This document shows positions 33,875-43,177 of a stretch of 64,000 bases of DNA, piece by piece. Both the position numbers and the translations under genes were made by a program. Position 1 is the first letter of the stretch, and the number at the start of each line of letters is the position of its first letter. Origin of the DNA: Treponema brennaborense (lineage in GTDB: Bacteria; Spirochaetota; Spirochaetia; Treponematales; Treponemataceae); assembly GCA_023666275.1 (NCBI GenBank), contig JAMPCJ010000007.1:1-64000 (forward strand), read 5' to 3'. The notes under the pieces were generated by a model. The model searched no databases, was not told the origin of the DNA, and saw only the letters and a list, made by a program, of their open reading frames with translations.

Positions 33875-34978
33875 ATGAATGACAAAATCCCCGTGCGGAA
33901 AAAGCAAGTCGCAGTCATCGGGACGGCGGGAGTGCCCGCATGCTACGGCGGTTTCGAATCGCTCGCCGACAACCTTTTGGACTACACGCCGCTGGATGTG
34001 GAATACACGGTGTTCTGCTCCGCGAAAAAATATGCGGAACGCCTTGAAACATACAAGGGCGCGCATCTCGTGTACCTTGAGCGCAATGCGAACGGCGCGC
34101 AGAGCATTTTGTACGATTTCGAATGCATGAAAAAATCGCTCGATGCGGACGTGATGCTGATTCTCGGCGTTTCGGGCTGCGCGTTTCTTCCGTACATTCG
34201 GCGGAAGTTCAAAGGCAAAATCATCACGAACATCGACGGTCTTGAATGGCGGCGCGATAAATGGAAGTGGTGCGCCCGCCTTTTGCTGCACTTCAGCGAG
34301 CGACAGGCGGTAAAATATTCCGACATTGTGGTTGGCGACAACAAGGGGATTACGGACTACATAAAAACGGCATACAAAAAATGTGCGGCAAAAAAGCGCG
34401 TGGAATTGATTGCCTACGGCGGCGACCATGCGCGCGCAGTTTCGGACGATTCGCTGTACGAACGCTATCCGTTCTGCCGCGAAGCGTATGCCGTTACCGT
34501 CTGCCGCATCGAACCTGAGAACAACATTCATGTCATTTTGGAAGCGTTCGCGCAAATGAACGAATGCAATTTTATCGCCGTGGGCAACTGGGAAAATTCG
34601 GAGTACGGGAAAAAACTGAAAGAAAAATATTCCGCGTTCGCGAACATTCATCTGCTCGATCCCATTTACGAACCGCACACCGTGAATTGGCTCCGCTCGT
34701 CCTCCGCCGTGTACATTCACGGGCATTCCGCAGGCGGCACGAATCCGTCGCTCGTCGAGGCAATGAATCTGGGCTTGCCGATTCTCGCATTCGACTGCGT
34801 GTACAACCGCGCGACGACGGAAGAAAAAGCGCTTTACTGGAAGTCGGCACAAGACATTGTTTTGCTTATGCGTGAAATGCAAAACGAATTTCCGCGCATC
34901 GCTCATGACATGGCGGAAACGGGAAAACGGCTTTATTCGTGGGAGAAAATCGCGCGGCAGTACAACGCGCTTTACTGA
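33875..34978 (+). CDS. DUF1972-type glycosyltransferase (rhamnosyltransferase-like)
   Basis: The 367-residue protein has an N-terminal DUF1972 domain with VAVIGTAGVPACYGGFESLADNL (residues ~12-34; shortened here) and IDGLEWRRDKW at ~119-129. A GT-B/GT1 C-terminal half follows with RIEPENN and HSAGGTNPSLVEAMNLG, the donor-binding Glu motif. WchF/WsaE-like members add beta-1,4-rhamnose. It is separated from the other glycan genes by the two toxin-antitoxin pairs, but has its own GGAGG and the same presumed role. GC content is back to the chromosomal level. Confidence 0.85.
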   Translation: MNDKIPVRKKQVAVIGTAGVPACYGGFESLADNLLDYTPLDVEYTVFCSAKKYAERLETYKGAHLVYLERNANGAQSILYDFECMKKSLDADVMLILGVSGCAFLPYIRRKFKGKIITNIDGLEWRRDKWKWCARLLLHFSERQAVKYSDIVVGDNKGITDYIKTAYKKCAAKKRVELIAYGGDHARAVSDDSLYERYPFCREAYAVTVCRIEPENNIHVILEAFAQMNECNFIAVGNWENSEYGKKLKEKYSAFANIHLLDPIYEPHTVNWLRSSSAVYIHGHSAGGTNPSLVEAMNLGLPILAFDCVYNRATTEEKALYWKSAQDIVLLMREMQNEFPRIAHDMAETGKRLYSWEKIARQYNALY

Positions 34979-35002
34979 GCGCGCGCAAAGGCACGGCGGG
35001 CT

Positions 35003-35236
35003 CTACAGCTGCTTTTCGCCGTCTTTGGTGAGAAAAAACCTCCCTTGCTCATCGTGCGCGAGAAAGCGCTTGGCAAGGCAGCCTTCGAGTGCCTTGTGCG
35101 CGGCGATTCGGTTCGGGAACGCCGACAAAAGCGCATCTTCGGAAATCCCGTCCGCATTTTGTACGCGGAAAAGCAGTTCCTTTTCCAAAGCCGTTGCAAA
35201 AAACAATTTTTGTCCGCGCCGTTTATCTTCCGTCAT
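35003..35236 (-). CDS. Small hypothetical protein, possible winged helix
   Basis: The 77-residue product (from ATG 35236; a longer version starts at 35272) has a helical N-terminal part with KLFFATALEKELLFRVQ and then SEDALLSAFPNRIAAHKALEGCL followed by FLTKDGEKQL, which reads like a short winged-helix core with a beta-hairpin. No clear Shine-Dalgarno is seen for either start. It is convergent with the glycosyltransferase gene. Function unknown; it could regulate the locus, but nothing shows this. Confidence 0.45.
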   Translation of the reverse strand: MTEDKRRGQKLFFATALEKELLFRVQNADGISEDALLSAFPNRIAAHKALEGCLAKRFLAHDEQGRFFLTKDGEKQL

Positions 35237-35356
35237 TCCGCCGATTCTATCAGATTTGCAAAGGAATTCCAACGGCAGAAACGGAAAAACACTTTCTTAA
35301 ACGACCGGATTTGAAAAGCCGGCTGCTGTGCATTGCACCCGCATTATATCGCAAAA

Positions 35357-36394
35357 TTATTTTTTGTTGAAGACATCGGTTTTTTCGTTGTATTTTCCGA
35401 GTTCTTTTGAATTTCCTATGATTTCCAAAACAAGCGAGCTGCTCAAATAATTTTCCATTTCCGTAAAATTGTTTCCGTAATTGTTCCTGTAGCGCTCTCC
35501 GACATATTCTTCTATCGCGCGTTTTACATTGATGTTTTCAGCCTTGATTTGAGTCTTAAGATTTTCAATCAATTTTTCAAGCGAATAGCTGTCTTTCGGA
35601 ACTTTCAAAAGATAATGATAAACTACGGCTTCTTTTTTCGAAACATTTTTTTCGCCGGCTCTTTTTTCGATTTCCGCAGTGAACGCAATGTAATTTCGAT
35701 ATTCGGCGGAATCCGCAAGATTCAATTTCCGTGCAGTGTCCCAAACTTCTTTTGTTTCAAAACCTTTTGCCGCAGCATTTTGATAATCAGAATTTTCATT
35801 GAATCCTTTCGATTTTGCAGTTTTATAAACTTCCATCGAAGAAAATCCGTGCTTTTGCAGAAAAAGAAATTCGATATATTTCGGCAATGTGTTAATCCCC
35901 TTTTCTTTTGCCGAGTAATACGATTCGGAAATTGAGCCGCCGAGATAAATTTCTTCTTCTTCGAATTTGGCATAATTCGCACGCTCGAATTTTTCTGCCC
36001 AGCCGTTTGCCCAAGCATCCAAGGCGTCCGCACCGTTCGCAAAATGATTCGACTTGTAAAAATAGAAACGCTCCGCATCCGGAATTTTCTGCTCGGCAGA
36101 TTCATAATAATCGCCTGCGTTTTTGTATTCGCTTCCGGCTTTAAAATCCGCCACAGTTCTATAGCCTTGCAGATTGTACGAATAATAAGTGCTGCCGACA
36201 AGCACATAAGATTTCGAAGTTTTTTTGCAAAAGAAAATATCACCCGTCGCGAATTTCTCAAAGTCGCTCAAATTCGAAAATTCGATTTCCGAAATATTCG
36301 CAACATCTTTTATTTCTATATACTTTATTTCTGCCGCTGCCCGCGAGCAGCAAATCAAACAAAACAGTGCCAAAGACAGTGCAGCTTGCTTCAT
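35357..36394 (-). CDS. Exported protein of unknown function
   Basis: The 345-residue protein has a signal peptide (KQAALSLALFCLICCSRAAA); the Cys-Cys-Ser could be a lipobox but is atypical. The mature part is hydrophilic, Lys/Glu/Tyr-rich and mostly helical, with repeated FxxxxxYKxAxxKGF-like units (about residues 150-235) that resemble short tandem repeats. The codon use is AT-rich, like the next gene. ATG 36394 follows AAGGAG. It lies 90 bp downstream of the transglutaminase-like gene and may be its partner. Confidence 0.6.
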   Translation of the reverse strand: MKQAALSLALFCLICCSRAAAEIKYIEIKDVANISEIEFSNLSDFEKFATGDIFFCKKTSKSYVLVGSTYYSYNLQGYRTVADFKAGSEYKNAGDYYESAEQKIPDAERFYFYKSNHFANGADALDAWANGWAEKFERANYAKFEEEEIYLGGSISESYYSAKEKGINTLPKYIEFLFLQKHGFSSMEVYKTAKSKGFNENSDYQNAAAKGFETKEVWDTARKLNLADSAEYRNYIAFTAEIEKRAGEKNVSKKEAVVYHYLLKVPKDSYSLEKLIENLKTQIKAENINVKRAIEEYVGERYRNNYGNNFTEMENYLSSSLVLEIIGNSKELGKYNEKTDVFNKK

Positions 36395-36484
36395 AATTAT
36401 TTTCTCCTTGAAAAAAATACGAGCGAAAAACTCACAGCATTTATTATTACGCATCAAGTTTTCCGCGGCGGCATTTTCGCAATT

Positions 36485-38266
36485 TTATTTTTCCAAATTC
36501 CAGGCAATCAAACTGCCGAAATTTTTTCCGTTTGCAGACGCGAAAAGCTGCAGCTGTTTTTCGCCGCTCGGAATTTCGAATTCCAATTCGAAATTTCCGC
36601 TTGCAGCGTTCTTTTCGAAAAAGTGCCATTCGCCGTTTATGATGAACGCGAACTTCGTGAAATTGCCCGAACGAATTTCAAACTTCTGCTTTGTGCCGGA
36701 TTTTAACTTGCCTGCAAGCGGCGCAATAAGTTCCGTGTTCGCGGCATTGTTGTACGTCATGTAGCGGTACGGATATTTCAAGTTCCCCGCGCCGAAGCCC
36801 GGATAATTCGCGGCAGCTTTCAGGTTGAATGTCAAAACCGGTTCCGAATGCACCACATCAGGTTCGACAAGTTTCGCGATTTTCGCAAGCGCGGCGTTTC
36901 TTGCGGATGCAAATTGATCGTCCGCCAGATAATAGCGGCGGTTTTCTCCGATTTTAAAATACGCGCCTTCGAAATATTCTTTTTCCTTTTGCGTGATTTT
37001 CTTTTCCGCAAAAAGTTTTTCGGCGGCGGGAATCCATTTGCCTTCGAATTCGGGAATCGAAATCACAAACTGATAAGGCGAAGTTTCCCGAACGTAAATT
37101 CCGCCTTGATAATCTGCGCCGTCGGGAACATCGTAGCAGAACGTAACTGTGCCGCCTTTGCGTTTTGTCCAAGATGCGCCTTCCACAAATCCGCGGTCAT
37201 CGAACAATTCGTTCGTGACGAAAAGATTTCCGTTCATCTTTATCTGCACTTGGAATTCGCCTGACGTTTCGTTTGAAAAATGCAGTTTGTCGTCGGCAAG
37301 CGAAAGTCCTTTTTGAAAAAACTTTCCTTCGATTTTCGGTTCTTTTTCAAATTGTTCTTTCGAAAGCACAGGCGCGTAAAATTGTTCGGGATCATCCTGC
37401 GCCAAATGCGAATACAAAAATGTCCGCGCGTCCCAAAACAAATATTGCGTGGAATATCGCTTGATGAAAGTTTTGTAATCCAAATAGCCCGCGTCCCAAG
37501 TCGCGTCGAGCAGATACCAGCGGCCGTTGATTTTCACGGCGTTCCAATCGTGATCGGGCTGCGTTCCCGTTTTGCCGGAAAATCCCGCGCCTTTGGAAAA
37601 GCCCGAAATCGTTTTCGATTCGATTCCCGCAAGTGAACACATTGCGTTTATGCACGAAGCGTAGCCTGCGCAGACCGCTTTCCGCTTTTTGATGACGCTC
37701 GCGTAATCCTGTGAAGAAACTCTTCCCGAAAAATACATTTGCGCATCATAGGCGATGTTGTCGCAAATCCAGTCGTGAAAAATTTTCACTTTCGCAAAAT
37801 CGCTTTGCACGCCGTTCGCCAAAAACGCGGCAAGCTGCGGAAGGAATTCTTTCGGATTCTGAAAAACGCCCTCGCTGATTTCCTTTGGAACGCGGCGAAC
37901 TTTGGCGTCCATTTTGTCCGTGTGGAACTGCGAAAGCGACGCGGATTTTCCCGTGTAAAATTTCAGCACGGCGTTCGCCTTTGCCAGCAGTGCGGAATCG
38001 GGATTTTCGGATTGTGCAAACGCATACAAATAAGCGCAGTCCCCTGCTTCAAGTGCGGCATTCACGTGCACCGCGTCGAAAATCATTTGTGCTTTTTCGC
38101 GCTTTTTTTCGGGAGAACGCACAGAATCGGACGAAGAAATTTCCGCAGCATTGCTTTTTTCGGAAGCGGAATTTTTCTCGGAAGACAATTTCGGTTTTGC
38201 GGCAAACGCATCTGCAAAAATCATTGTGAGCGCGATGAACGAAAAAATAATTTTCTTTGTTTTCAT
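36485..38266 (-). CDS. Exported transglutaminase-like protein
   Basis: The 593-residue protein has a signal peptide ending at ADAFA. A transglutaminase-like core is at about residues 130-260: the nucleophile is in KAVCAGYASCINAMCSLAG, the His in QPDHDWNAVKI, and the Asp in LLDATWDAGY, so the Cys-His-Asp triad is complete. C-terminal beta-rich domains follow. Such proteins act as peptidases or amide-transferring enzymes, often on cell-wall or surface proteins. ATG 38266 follows GGAGAA. The promoter region holds a G8 run within the -35/-10 spacer, which suggests phase-variable expression. Confidence 0.82.
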   Translation of the reverse strand: MKTKKIIFSFIALTMIFADAFAAKPKLSSEKNSASEKSNAAEISSSDSVRSPEKKREKAQMIFDAVHVNAALEAGDCAYLYAFAQSENPDSALLAKANAVLKFYTGKSASLSQFHTDKMDAKVRRVPKEISEGVFQNPKEFLPQLAAFLANGVQSDFAKVKIFHDWICDNIAYDAQMYFSGRVSSQDYASVIKKRKAVCAGYASCINAMCSLAGIESKTISGFSKGAGFSGKTGTQPDHDWNAVKINGRWYLLDATWDAGYLDYKTFIKRYSTQYLFWDARTFLYSHLAQDDPEQFYAPVLSKEQFEKEPKIEGKFFQKGLSLADDKLHFSNETSGEFQVQIKMNGNLFVTNELFDDRGFVEGASWTKRKGGTVTFCYDVPDGADYQGGIYVRETSPYQFVISIPEFEGKWIPAAEKLFAEKKITQKEKEYFEGAYFKIGENRRYYLADDQFASARNAALAKIAKLVEPDVVHSEPVLTFNLKAAANYPGFGAGNLKYPYRYMTYNNAANTELIAPLAGKLKSGTKQKFEIRSGNFTKFAFIINGEWHFFEKNAASGNFELEFEIPSGEKQLQLFASANGKNFGSLIAWNLEK

Positions 38267-38364
38267 ACTTTTCTCCAAATCAAAATATACTGCTATTCGA
38301 GTTTTCATTTTTTCTCCGAATTTTCCGCATTTGTACTTATACAGTCAAATTTTTCCATAAAAAC

Positions 38365-38389
38365 ATTATCATGATACCCCCCCCGTCAA
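38365..38389 (-). promoter_or_regulatory. Promoter with G8 tract in its spacer, upstream of the transglutaminase-like gene
   Basis: On the minus strand TTGACG (38384-38389) is followed by the rest of a G8 run (plus-strand C8, 38377-38384) and then TATCATGATAAT, with GATAAT at 38365-38370. The present spacer is 13 bp; three or four more G would bring it to the optimal 16-17. A second possible promoter starting TTGACT (38342-38347) with GAAAAT has no such tract. Confidence 0.5.
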
Positions 38390-38505
38390 GTTTTTTTTGA
38401 GATTTGAGAATTTTTCAGTTTGGAATTAAAAATCAGAGCCGAAAAGCCGCGGCTTTTCTTGCATTGACGAAATTTTTATCGCATAAATAACGGCGGAAAA
38501 CCGAT

Positions 38506-39162
38506 TCATAATTTTTCTGACGGCAGCGGCGGCGGATTGTTCCGCAATTTTTCCGAAACGTCATGCAGCAATTTTTCGAGTTTTGAGGGGACTGCTTTTT
38601 TGCTTTTCAAAAAATTTTCCTGCGAAACCTGCGCGGCGTAAAACGCGTCTTGAAAATTATTCCGTGCAGAAAGGCAAAGCGCATAGTAATAATAAAGTTC
38701 CGCGATGATTTCGGGATTTTCCGAATAGGTTTTTATTTCCGCCTCAAAAAAATTCCGCGCCTCGGAAATTTCGTTCAGCCGAAAATAAACCGCGGCGATT
38801 GCCAAAATAAGATTTTCGTTCTGCGGAGCAAGCGCCAGCGTTTTGTGAAACTGCGCGCGTGCTTTTTTTGTTTTTCCCGCGCGCAGATTCGCCTCCCCGA
38901 TTTGAACAAGAGAATCATAATAGAAATCTTCGCCGTTTTCGTAGGCGCCGAAATTTTCGAAAAACGAAGCGGCTTTTTTGCTTGCCTTTACCGCCGCGGC
39001 GTACTCGCCGTTTTCCAAAAAATCCGCGCCCAAAGAAAAAAGTTCGTACGCGTCATTTGTTTCGGCAATCTTTTTCAAACTTGCATTTTCTTTGCAGGAA
39101 AAAATCAAAACCGAAAACGCACACAGAAAAAACGCAAAAAAATTCAGCGGAAAAGATTTCAT
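38506..39162 (-). CDS. TPR-containing lipoprotein
   Basis: The 218-residue protein has a lipoprotein signal (FSVLIFSC, Cys at about residue 23) and at least four tetratricopeptide-like units (YELFSLGADFLENGEYAAAV, QIGEANLRAGKTKKARAQF, AIAAVYFRLNEISEARNFF, YYYALCLSARNNFQDAFYA). TPR lipoproteins act as scaffolds for envelope complexes. It lies 6 bp after the response-regulator gene, so it probably belongs to the same transcript; whether it is a target or partner of the sigma-54 system is unknown. Confidence 0.78.
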   Translation of the reverse strand: MKSFPLNFFAFFLCAFSVLIFSCKENASLKKIAETNDAYELFSLGADFLENGEYAAAVKASKKAASFFENFGAYENGEDFYYDSLVQIGEANLRAGKTKKARAQFHKTLALAPQNENLILAIAAVYFRLNEISEARNFFEAEIKTYSENPEIIAELYYYYALCLSARNNFQDAFYAAQVSQENFLKSKKAVPSKLEKLLHDVSEKLRNNPPPLPSEKL

Positions 39163-39167
39163 GCGGC

Positions 39168-40505
39168 TTACTCCTCGCCGAGTTTGCGGTGCAGCGTTTT
39201 TCTGCCGATGCCGAGCACTTCCGCGGTTTTTGATTTATTTCCTTTTTGAATCGCCAGATTCTGCCGAATGATAATTTGTTCCGCTTCATCAAGCGTTATG
39301 CCGGCGGGAACACGGATTACGTCGTCTTCTTCCGAACCGCTGATAGACGGCGGCAAATCGCACATCGAAATAACGCTGCCGCCGCACATAACGACGGCGC
39401 TTTCAATGCAGTTGCGCAGCTGACGGATGTTTCCCGGCCAGTCGTATTTATACAGCGCGCTGCGTGCGCGGGCGTCGATTCCCGTTATCTGTTTGCCGTT
39501 TTCCTGCGCGAATTCCTGCAAAAACGCCGTTACCATAAGCGGAATGTCGTCTTTCCGTTCCCGAAGCGGCGGCACATGAATATGCACCACGTTAAGACGG
39601 TAATATAAATCTTCGCGGAAGCGCCCGCTGCTGATTTCTTTTTCCAAGTCCCGATTTGTGGCGGCTATAACGCGCGCATCTACTTCCAGCGTTTCTTCGC
39701 CGCCGACGCGTTCAAAGCGCTTATCCTGCAGCACCCGCAGAATTTTTATCTGCACATTCTGGTCTATTTCGCCGATTTCATCGAGAAAAATAGTGCCGCC
39801 GTGAGCAAGTTCGAAGCGTCCCCGTTTTCGCGCAACGGCTCCGGTAAACGCGCCTTTTTCGTGCCCGAACAGTTCGCTCTCCAAAAGATTTTCGGAAAGC
39901 GCGGCGCAGTGCACTTTGACAAGCGGTTTGTCTTTCCGCGACGAAAGATTATGGATTGCGTTTGCTATCAGTTCTTTTCCCACGCCGCTCTCTCCGGTAA
40001 TGAGAACAGACGCTTTTGAATCGGCGACGCGGCGAATCATGCCGAATATTTTCTGCATTTCCGCGCTTTTGCCGATTATCGATTCAAATGTTTTTTTGTG
40101 TTCGAGTTCCTCAAGCAGGCGGCGGTGATGCATGGCAAGCTCGCGTCCCTGCAGTGCGCGGCGGACTATCAGTCCGAGCTGATCGAGATTGAGCGGCTTT
40201 GTCAAAAAGTCGTAGGCGCCGTTCCGCATAGCGTCAACCGCGCTGTCGATGCTTCCGTGTCCGGTTAAAATAATTACCGGAACGCCGGGCGTTTCCGCGG
40301 TTACTTTCGAAAGGATTTCGGCGCCGCTGACTTCCGGCATGCGCAGGTCGGTTATAACCAAATCGATGTCGCCTTTCGCAATGAACGCGAGCCCTTCCCT
40401 GCCGTTTTCCGCAAGCACGGTTTCATAGCCGTCCATTTGCAGAAAATCGGACAGCCCTTCTCTGATGTTTTTTTCATCATCAATAATAAGAATTTTAAAA
40501 CGCAT
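39168..40505 (-). CDS. NtrC-family sigma-54-dependent response regulator
   Basis: The 445-residue protein has a receiver domain (Asp in DLVITDLRMPE, ~54), a central AAA+ ATPase domain with Walker A GESGVGKELIA and the sigma-54-contacting GAFTGA loop, and a C-terminal Fis-type helix-turn-helix (KTAEVLGIGRKTLHRKL). It activates promoters used by RNA polymerase with sigma-54. It is 112 bp downstream of a histidine kinase gene, its presumed partner. A near-perfect sigma-54 promoter lies within this window at 50017-50032. AtoC/NtrC-like; the signal is unknown. Confidence 0.93.
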   Translation of the reverse strand: MRFKILIIDDEKNIREGLSDFLQMDGYETVLAENGREGLAFIAKGDIDLVITDLRMPEVSGAEILSKVTAETPGVPVIILTGHGSIDSAVDAMRNGAYDFLTKPLNLDQLGLIVRRALQGRELAMHHRRLLEELEHKKTFESIIGKSAEMQKIFGMIRRVADSKASVLITGESGVGKELIANAIHNLSSRKDKPLVKVHCAALSENLLESELFGHEKGAFTGAVARKRGRFELAHGGTIFLDEIGEIDQNVQIKILRVLQDKRFERVGGEETLEVDARVIAATNRDLEKEISSGRFREDLYYRLNVVHIHVPPLRERKDDIPLMVTAFLQEFAQENGKQITGIDARARSALYKYDWPGNIRQLRNCIESAVVMCGGSVISMCDLPPSISGSEEDDVIRVPAGITLDEAEQIIIRQNLAIQKGNKSKTAEVLGIGRKTLHRKLGEE

Positions 40506-40617
40506 CGTTTTATTCCTTAAAATTATTTCTTAAAACATACTGCCGCAAAAAATTTTCGGATACAGCGGCACGCGCTTCACGTGCTGCCGTGCAGGCAGAA
40601 AAACGGCGCGGCAGACG

Positions 40618-41892
40618 CTATTGCAGCGTATCATGCAATTCTTCCGCACGGCAATCGTCTATTTCAAATGTAACGCCGGCAGCGTTTTCCGCGCCGCCGG
40701 TGTATTCGAGCAGGCGCAGTTCCTTTTGCGGAACCGGCAGCGTTACGACAAACATCGTTCCGCCGCCGAGACGCGACTTTACCTGAATATCGCCCGAAAA
40801 TTCCTTGATGATTTTGTATACCATTGTAAGGCCGAGCCCCGTACCCGACGCTTTCGTCGTGAAATACGGCTCGAATATGCGGTGCATCGTTTGTTCGTCC
40901 ATGCCGATTCCGTTGTCCGCCACAATAATCGCAAGGCGGTCCTCTTTCATTTCCGATGAAATGCACAGCACGCCGCCGGAAGGCATAGCGGCAATCGCGT
41001 TTTGTATCAGGTTTATCATTGCCTGCTTGAATAATTTTGCATCAATCATGCAGTGCGGCGGCTTATCCATTAAATTGATTTTCAGCGTAATTCCTTTTGC
41101 TTCGAAATCCGGCTCGAAAAACGGAATAAAAGAATTCAGCAGTTCTGTCGTATCCGCAAATTCAAGTTCGGCATGAACGGGGCGCACCGCCGTCAGAAAA
41201 TCCGTAATAATTTGATTCAGGCGGTTTATTTCTTCGGTTACGATGTCCAGATGTTTTTCGACAAACTGCGCATCCGCCTGGGCATTTTCTTCTTTCTGCG
41301 CTTTTTCAAAAGCCTTCTGAATCAGCTGAATGTGAATGCTGATGCTTCCGAGCGGATTTTTTATTTCATGGGCAACGCTCGCCGCAAGGTTCGTGAGGCT
41401 CGCGAGATTTTCCATGCGCCGCAGCAATGTTTCCTGCCGGCGTTTCTCGGTAATATCATCTATCTTGACAATGGTCCCCGCGAATTTTCCGTCTTTCACC
41501 AAAGACTGCGTGCTCACGGAAATAAATTTTACCGCGTCGCCGGCATCGGGCAGAGAAAATTCTTCGCTTGTCGTATTTTTTTTCCCCTGCGCTGTTCTGT
41601 GCAGATACGAAGCGATTTCCGCATCGCTGATGCTTTCCCATATCGGCAGCGCGGACATGTCGGAAATATGCATTTCCGCGACATGCTGAATAAACGGAAT
41701 ATGCCGTTCCGCAGCTTTGTTTTTCAGCACGGGGCGCCAATTCTTATCGCAGATTACAAGTCCCGTATTCAGCGACTGCATCACGGCGGAAAATGTTTCG
41801 TTTTTCGTTGTGATGTCGTCAATGAGTTTTTCAGCTTGAGCGGATGTCAGTTTTGACAATTTAGGGGATACGCGTTTTGCAAAACTTCCCAC
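40618..41892 (-). CDS. PAS-domain sensor histidine kinase
   Basis: The 424-residue protein lacks membrane helices. A PAS domain is at about 45-160 (GLVICDKNWRPVLKNKAAE). The HisKA dimerisation helix holds the phospho-accepting His in SVAHEIKNPLGSISIHIQLI, and the HATPase domain has N-box NLIQNAIAAMPSGG and G-boxes (DNGIGM, GTGLGL). It should phosphorylate the NtrC-type regulator downstream from a cytoplasmic signal. GTG 41892 is chosen because AGGAGG precedes it at the right distance. The gene follows the holB-like gene by 70 bp. Confidence 0.92.
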   Translation of the reverse strand: MGSFAKRVSPKLSKLTSAQAEKLIDDITTKNETFSAVMQSLNTGLVICDKNWRPVLKNKAAERHIPFIQHVAEMHISDMSALPIWESISDAEIASYLHRTAQGKKNTTSEEFSLPDAGDAVKFISVSTQSLVKDGKFAGTIVKIDDITEKRRQETLLRRMENLASLTNLAASVAHEIKNPLGSISIHIQLIQKAFEKAQKEENAQADAQFVEKHLDIVTEEINRLNQIITDFLTAVRPVHAELEFADTTELLNSFIPFFEPDFEAKGITLKINLMDKPPHCMIDAKLFKQAMINLIQNAIAAMPSGGVLCISSEMKEDRLAIIVADNGIGMDEQTMHRIFEPYFTTKASGTGLGLTMVYKIIKEFSGDIQVKSRLGGGTMFVVTLPVPQKELRLLEYTGGAENAAGVTFEIDDCRAEELHDTLQ

Positions 41893-41962
41893 CGAATTCC
41901 TCCTTGCGGTTTTATGAAATGTCTCCGCGCGCAAAGAACAGCCGCCGCAAAATGCGGACGCG

Positions 41963-43177
41963 TTATCCGTGCATTATTCGGAAAAGCCGTGCCGCCAGAC
42001 GTTCCAATGCGGAAAGCGGCGTTATATTGAACACAAAAACGGCGTCATACGCGTTTTGTATTTCTTTTGCGGCAGCGGACAATTGCTCGTGCAGCCGCGG
42101 AACAGCAGAAGCAGGCGCCCCGTTTCTCAGCAGCGCGCGGGAGTTCTCCAGCAGCATTTTGAAAAACAGCGGCAAAAGCATCCGCGGCTCGAAATTGTTC
42201 AATGCTTTTACGATTGCGGCAGCATCGACAGGGTGTCCGGCGGAAATTTCTCTCCAAAACAAAGCGGCGTTTTTTTTGACCGATTCGGGATCGACGGGAA
42301 GACTACCGAGCAGACACGCTTCCACGGAATCCCCGCTTTCATGAAAAACGCGCTCCACAACTTCGCGCTGTTCGGCAGCGGTACGCTCATAAAATGCATA
42401 CGTGCGGACACGGGAAAGAATCGTGGATATAATAGCACTCCGCCGCGCCGTGGTTAAAACGAACACAGCATCGTCCGGCGGTTCTTCGAGAATTTTCAAA
42501 AGCGCATTGCGGGCGCTGTCCTGCATCCTGTCGGCGTTCTCGATAATCAGAACTTTTTTTCCGTCGGCGGCGGAATAATGCGCCCACATCGAAGCCCTGC
42601 GGATTTGCGAAACCGGAAGCGCGTCGTACATGCAGGCGCTTTCCAGTTTTCCGCACTGCGTCATAATCGACGTGCACAATTTTTCGAGCGCCGCCGCCTG
42701 CGGGAGCGGACGGGACACATCAAGTTCTTCCAGCAGTTCATCAATCGCGGAAACAAACGGCACCGCTTTGCCTGCTTTATCGTCATCTTCCCACAAAACA
42801 GGATTAAAACGCGCGGTCAGTTTCCGCACGCTGCGGATAAAAAAATAACGGGCGGCGAAATGATATGAAGCATTTGCGGAAACAGCGGCAATCAGCGATT
42901 TTTTTGCCGCGGCGATTTCCAAAGAACAATTCCGGCTGCCCGTTATCAGTACATCGGCAGCGGCAAGCACTTTGTGCCGCGCACACGACGGGCATTCGCA
43001 GGTCCAGCTGCCTTTCGGAGAATTTCTGCAGCCGAGAACGCGGGCAAGTTCCAGCGCGGCGGTTAATTTTCCGGAAGCGGCAGGGCCGGAAAACAGCAGC
43101 GAATTCGGCAGCACGTTTTTCAGTATATTTTGTTCCAGCAAAGCAGCGGCAGGCTGATGCAATACATTTTCAAACAT
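41963..43177 (-). CDS. holB: DNA polymerase III delta-prime-type clamp-loader subunit
   Basis: The 404-residue protein opens with LLFSGPAASGKLTAALELA, a degenerate Walker A as in delta-prime. A Cys-rich segment (CRNSP...CECPSCARH) fits the zinc-binding module of clamp-loader AAA+ proteins, and KVLIIENADRMQDSARNALL with KILEEPPDDAVFVL is the Walker B/sensor region with Asp changed to Asn. It should help load the sliding clamp. It overlaps the end of cvpA by 8 bp. It is longer than E. coli HolB by ~70 residues because of an insertion around 100-160. Confidence 0.82.
   Translation of the reverse strand: MFENVLHQPAAALLEQNILKNVLPNSLLFSGPAASGKLTAALELARVLGCRNSPKGSWTCECPSCARHKVLAAADVLITGSRNCSLEIAAAKKSLIAAVSANASYHFAARYFFIRSVRKLTARFNPVLWEDDDKAGKAVPFVSAIDELLEELDVSRPLPQAAALEKLCTSIMTQCGKLESACMYDALPVSQIRRASMWAHYSAADGKKVLIIENADRMQDSARNALLKILEEPPDDAVFVLTTARRSAIISTILSRVRTYAFYERTAAEQREVVERVFHESGDSVEACLLGSLPVDPESVKKNAALFWREISAGHPVDAAAIVKALNNFEPRMLLPLFFKMLLENSRALLRNGAPASAVPRLHEQLSAAAKEIQNAYDAVFVFNITPLSALERLAARLFRIMHG

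Noticed and set aside
33120-33878. Plus-strand long frame across the toxin-antitoxin region (32265-33878)
   Set aside because: It is antisense to two toxin genes and their antitoxins, which have clear domains and ribosome-binding sites.
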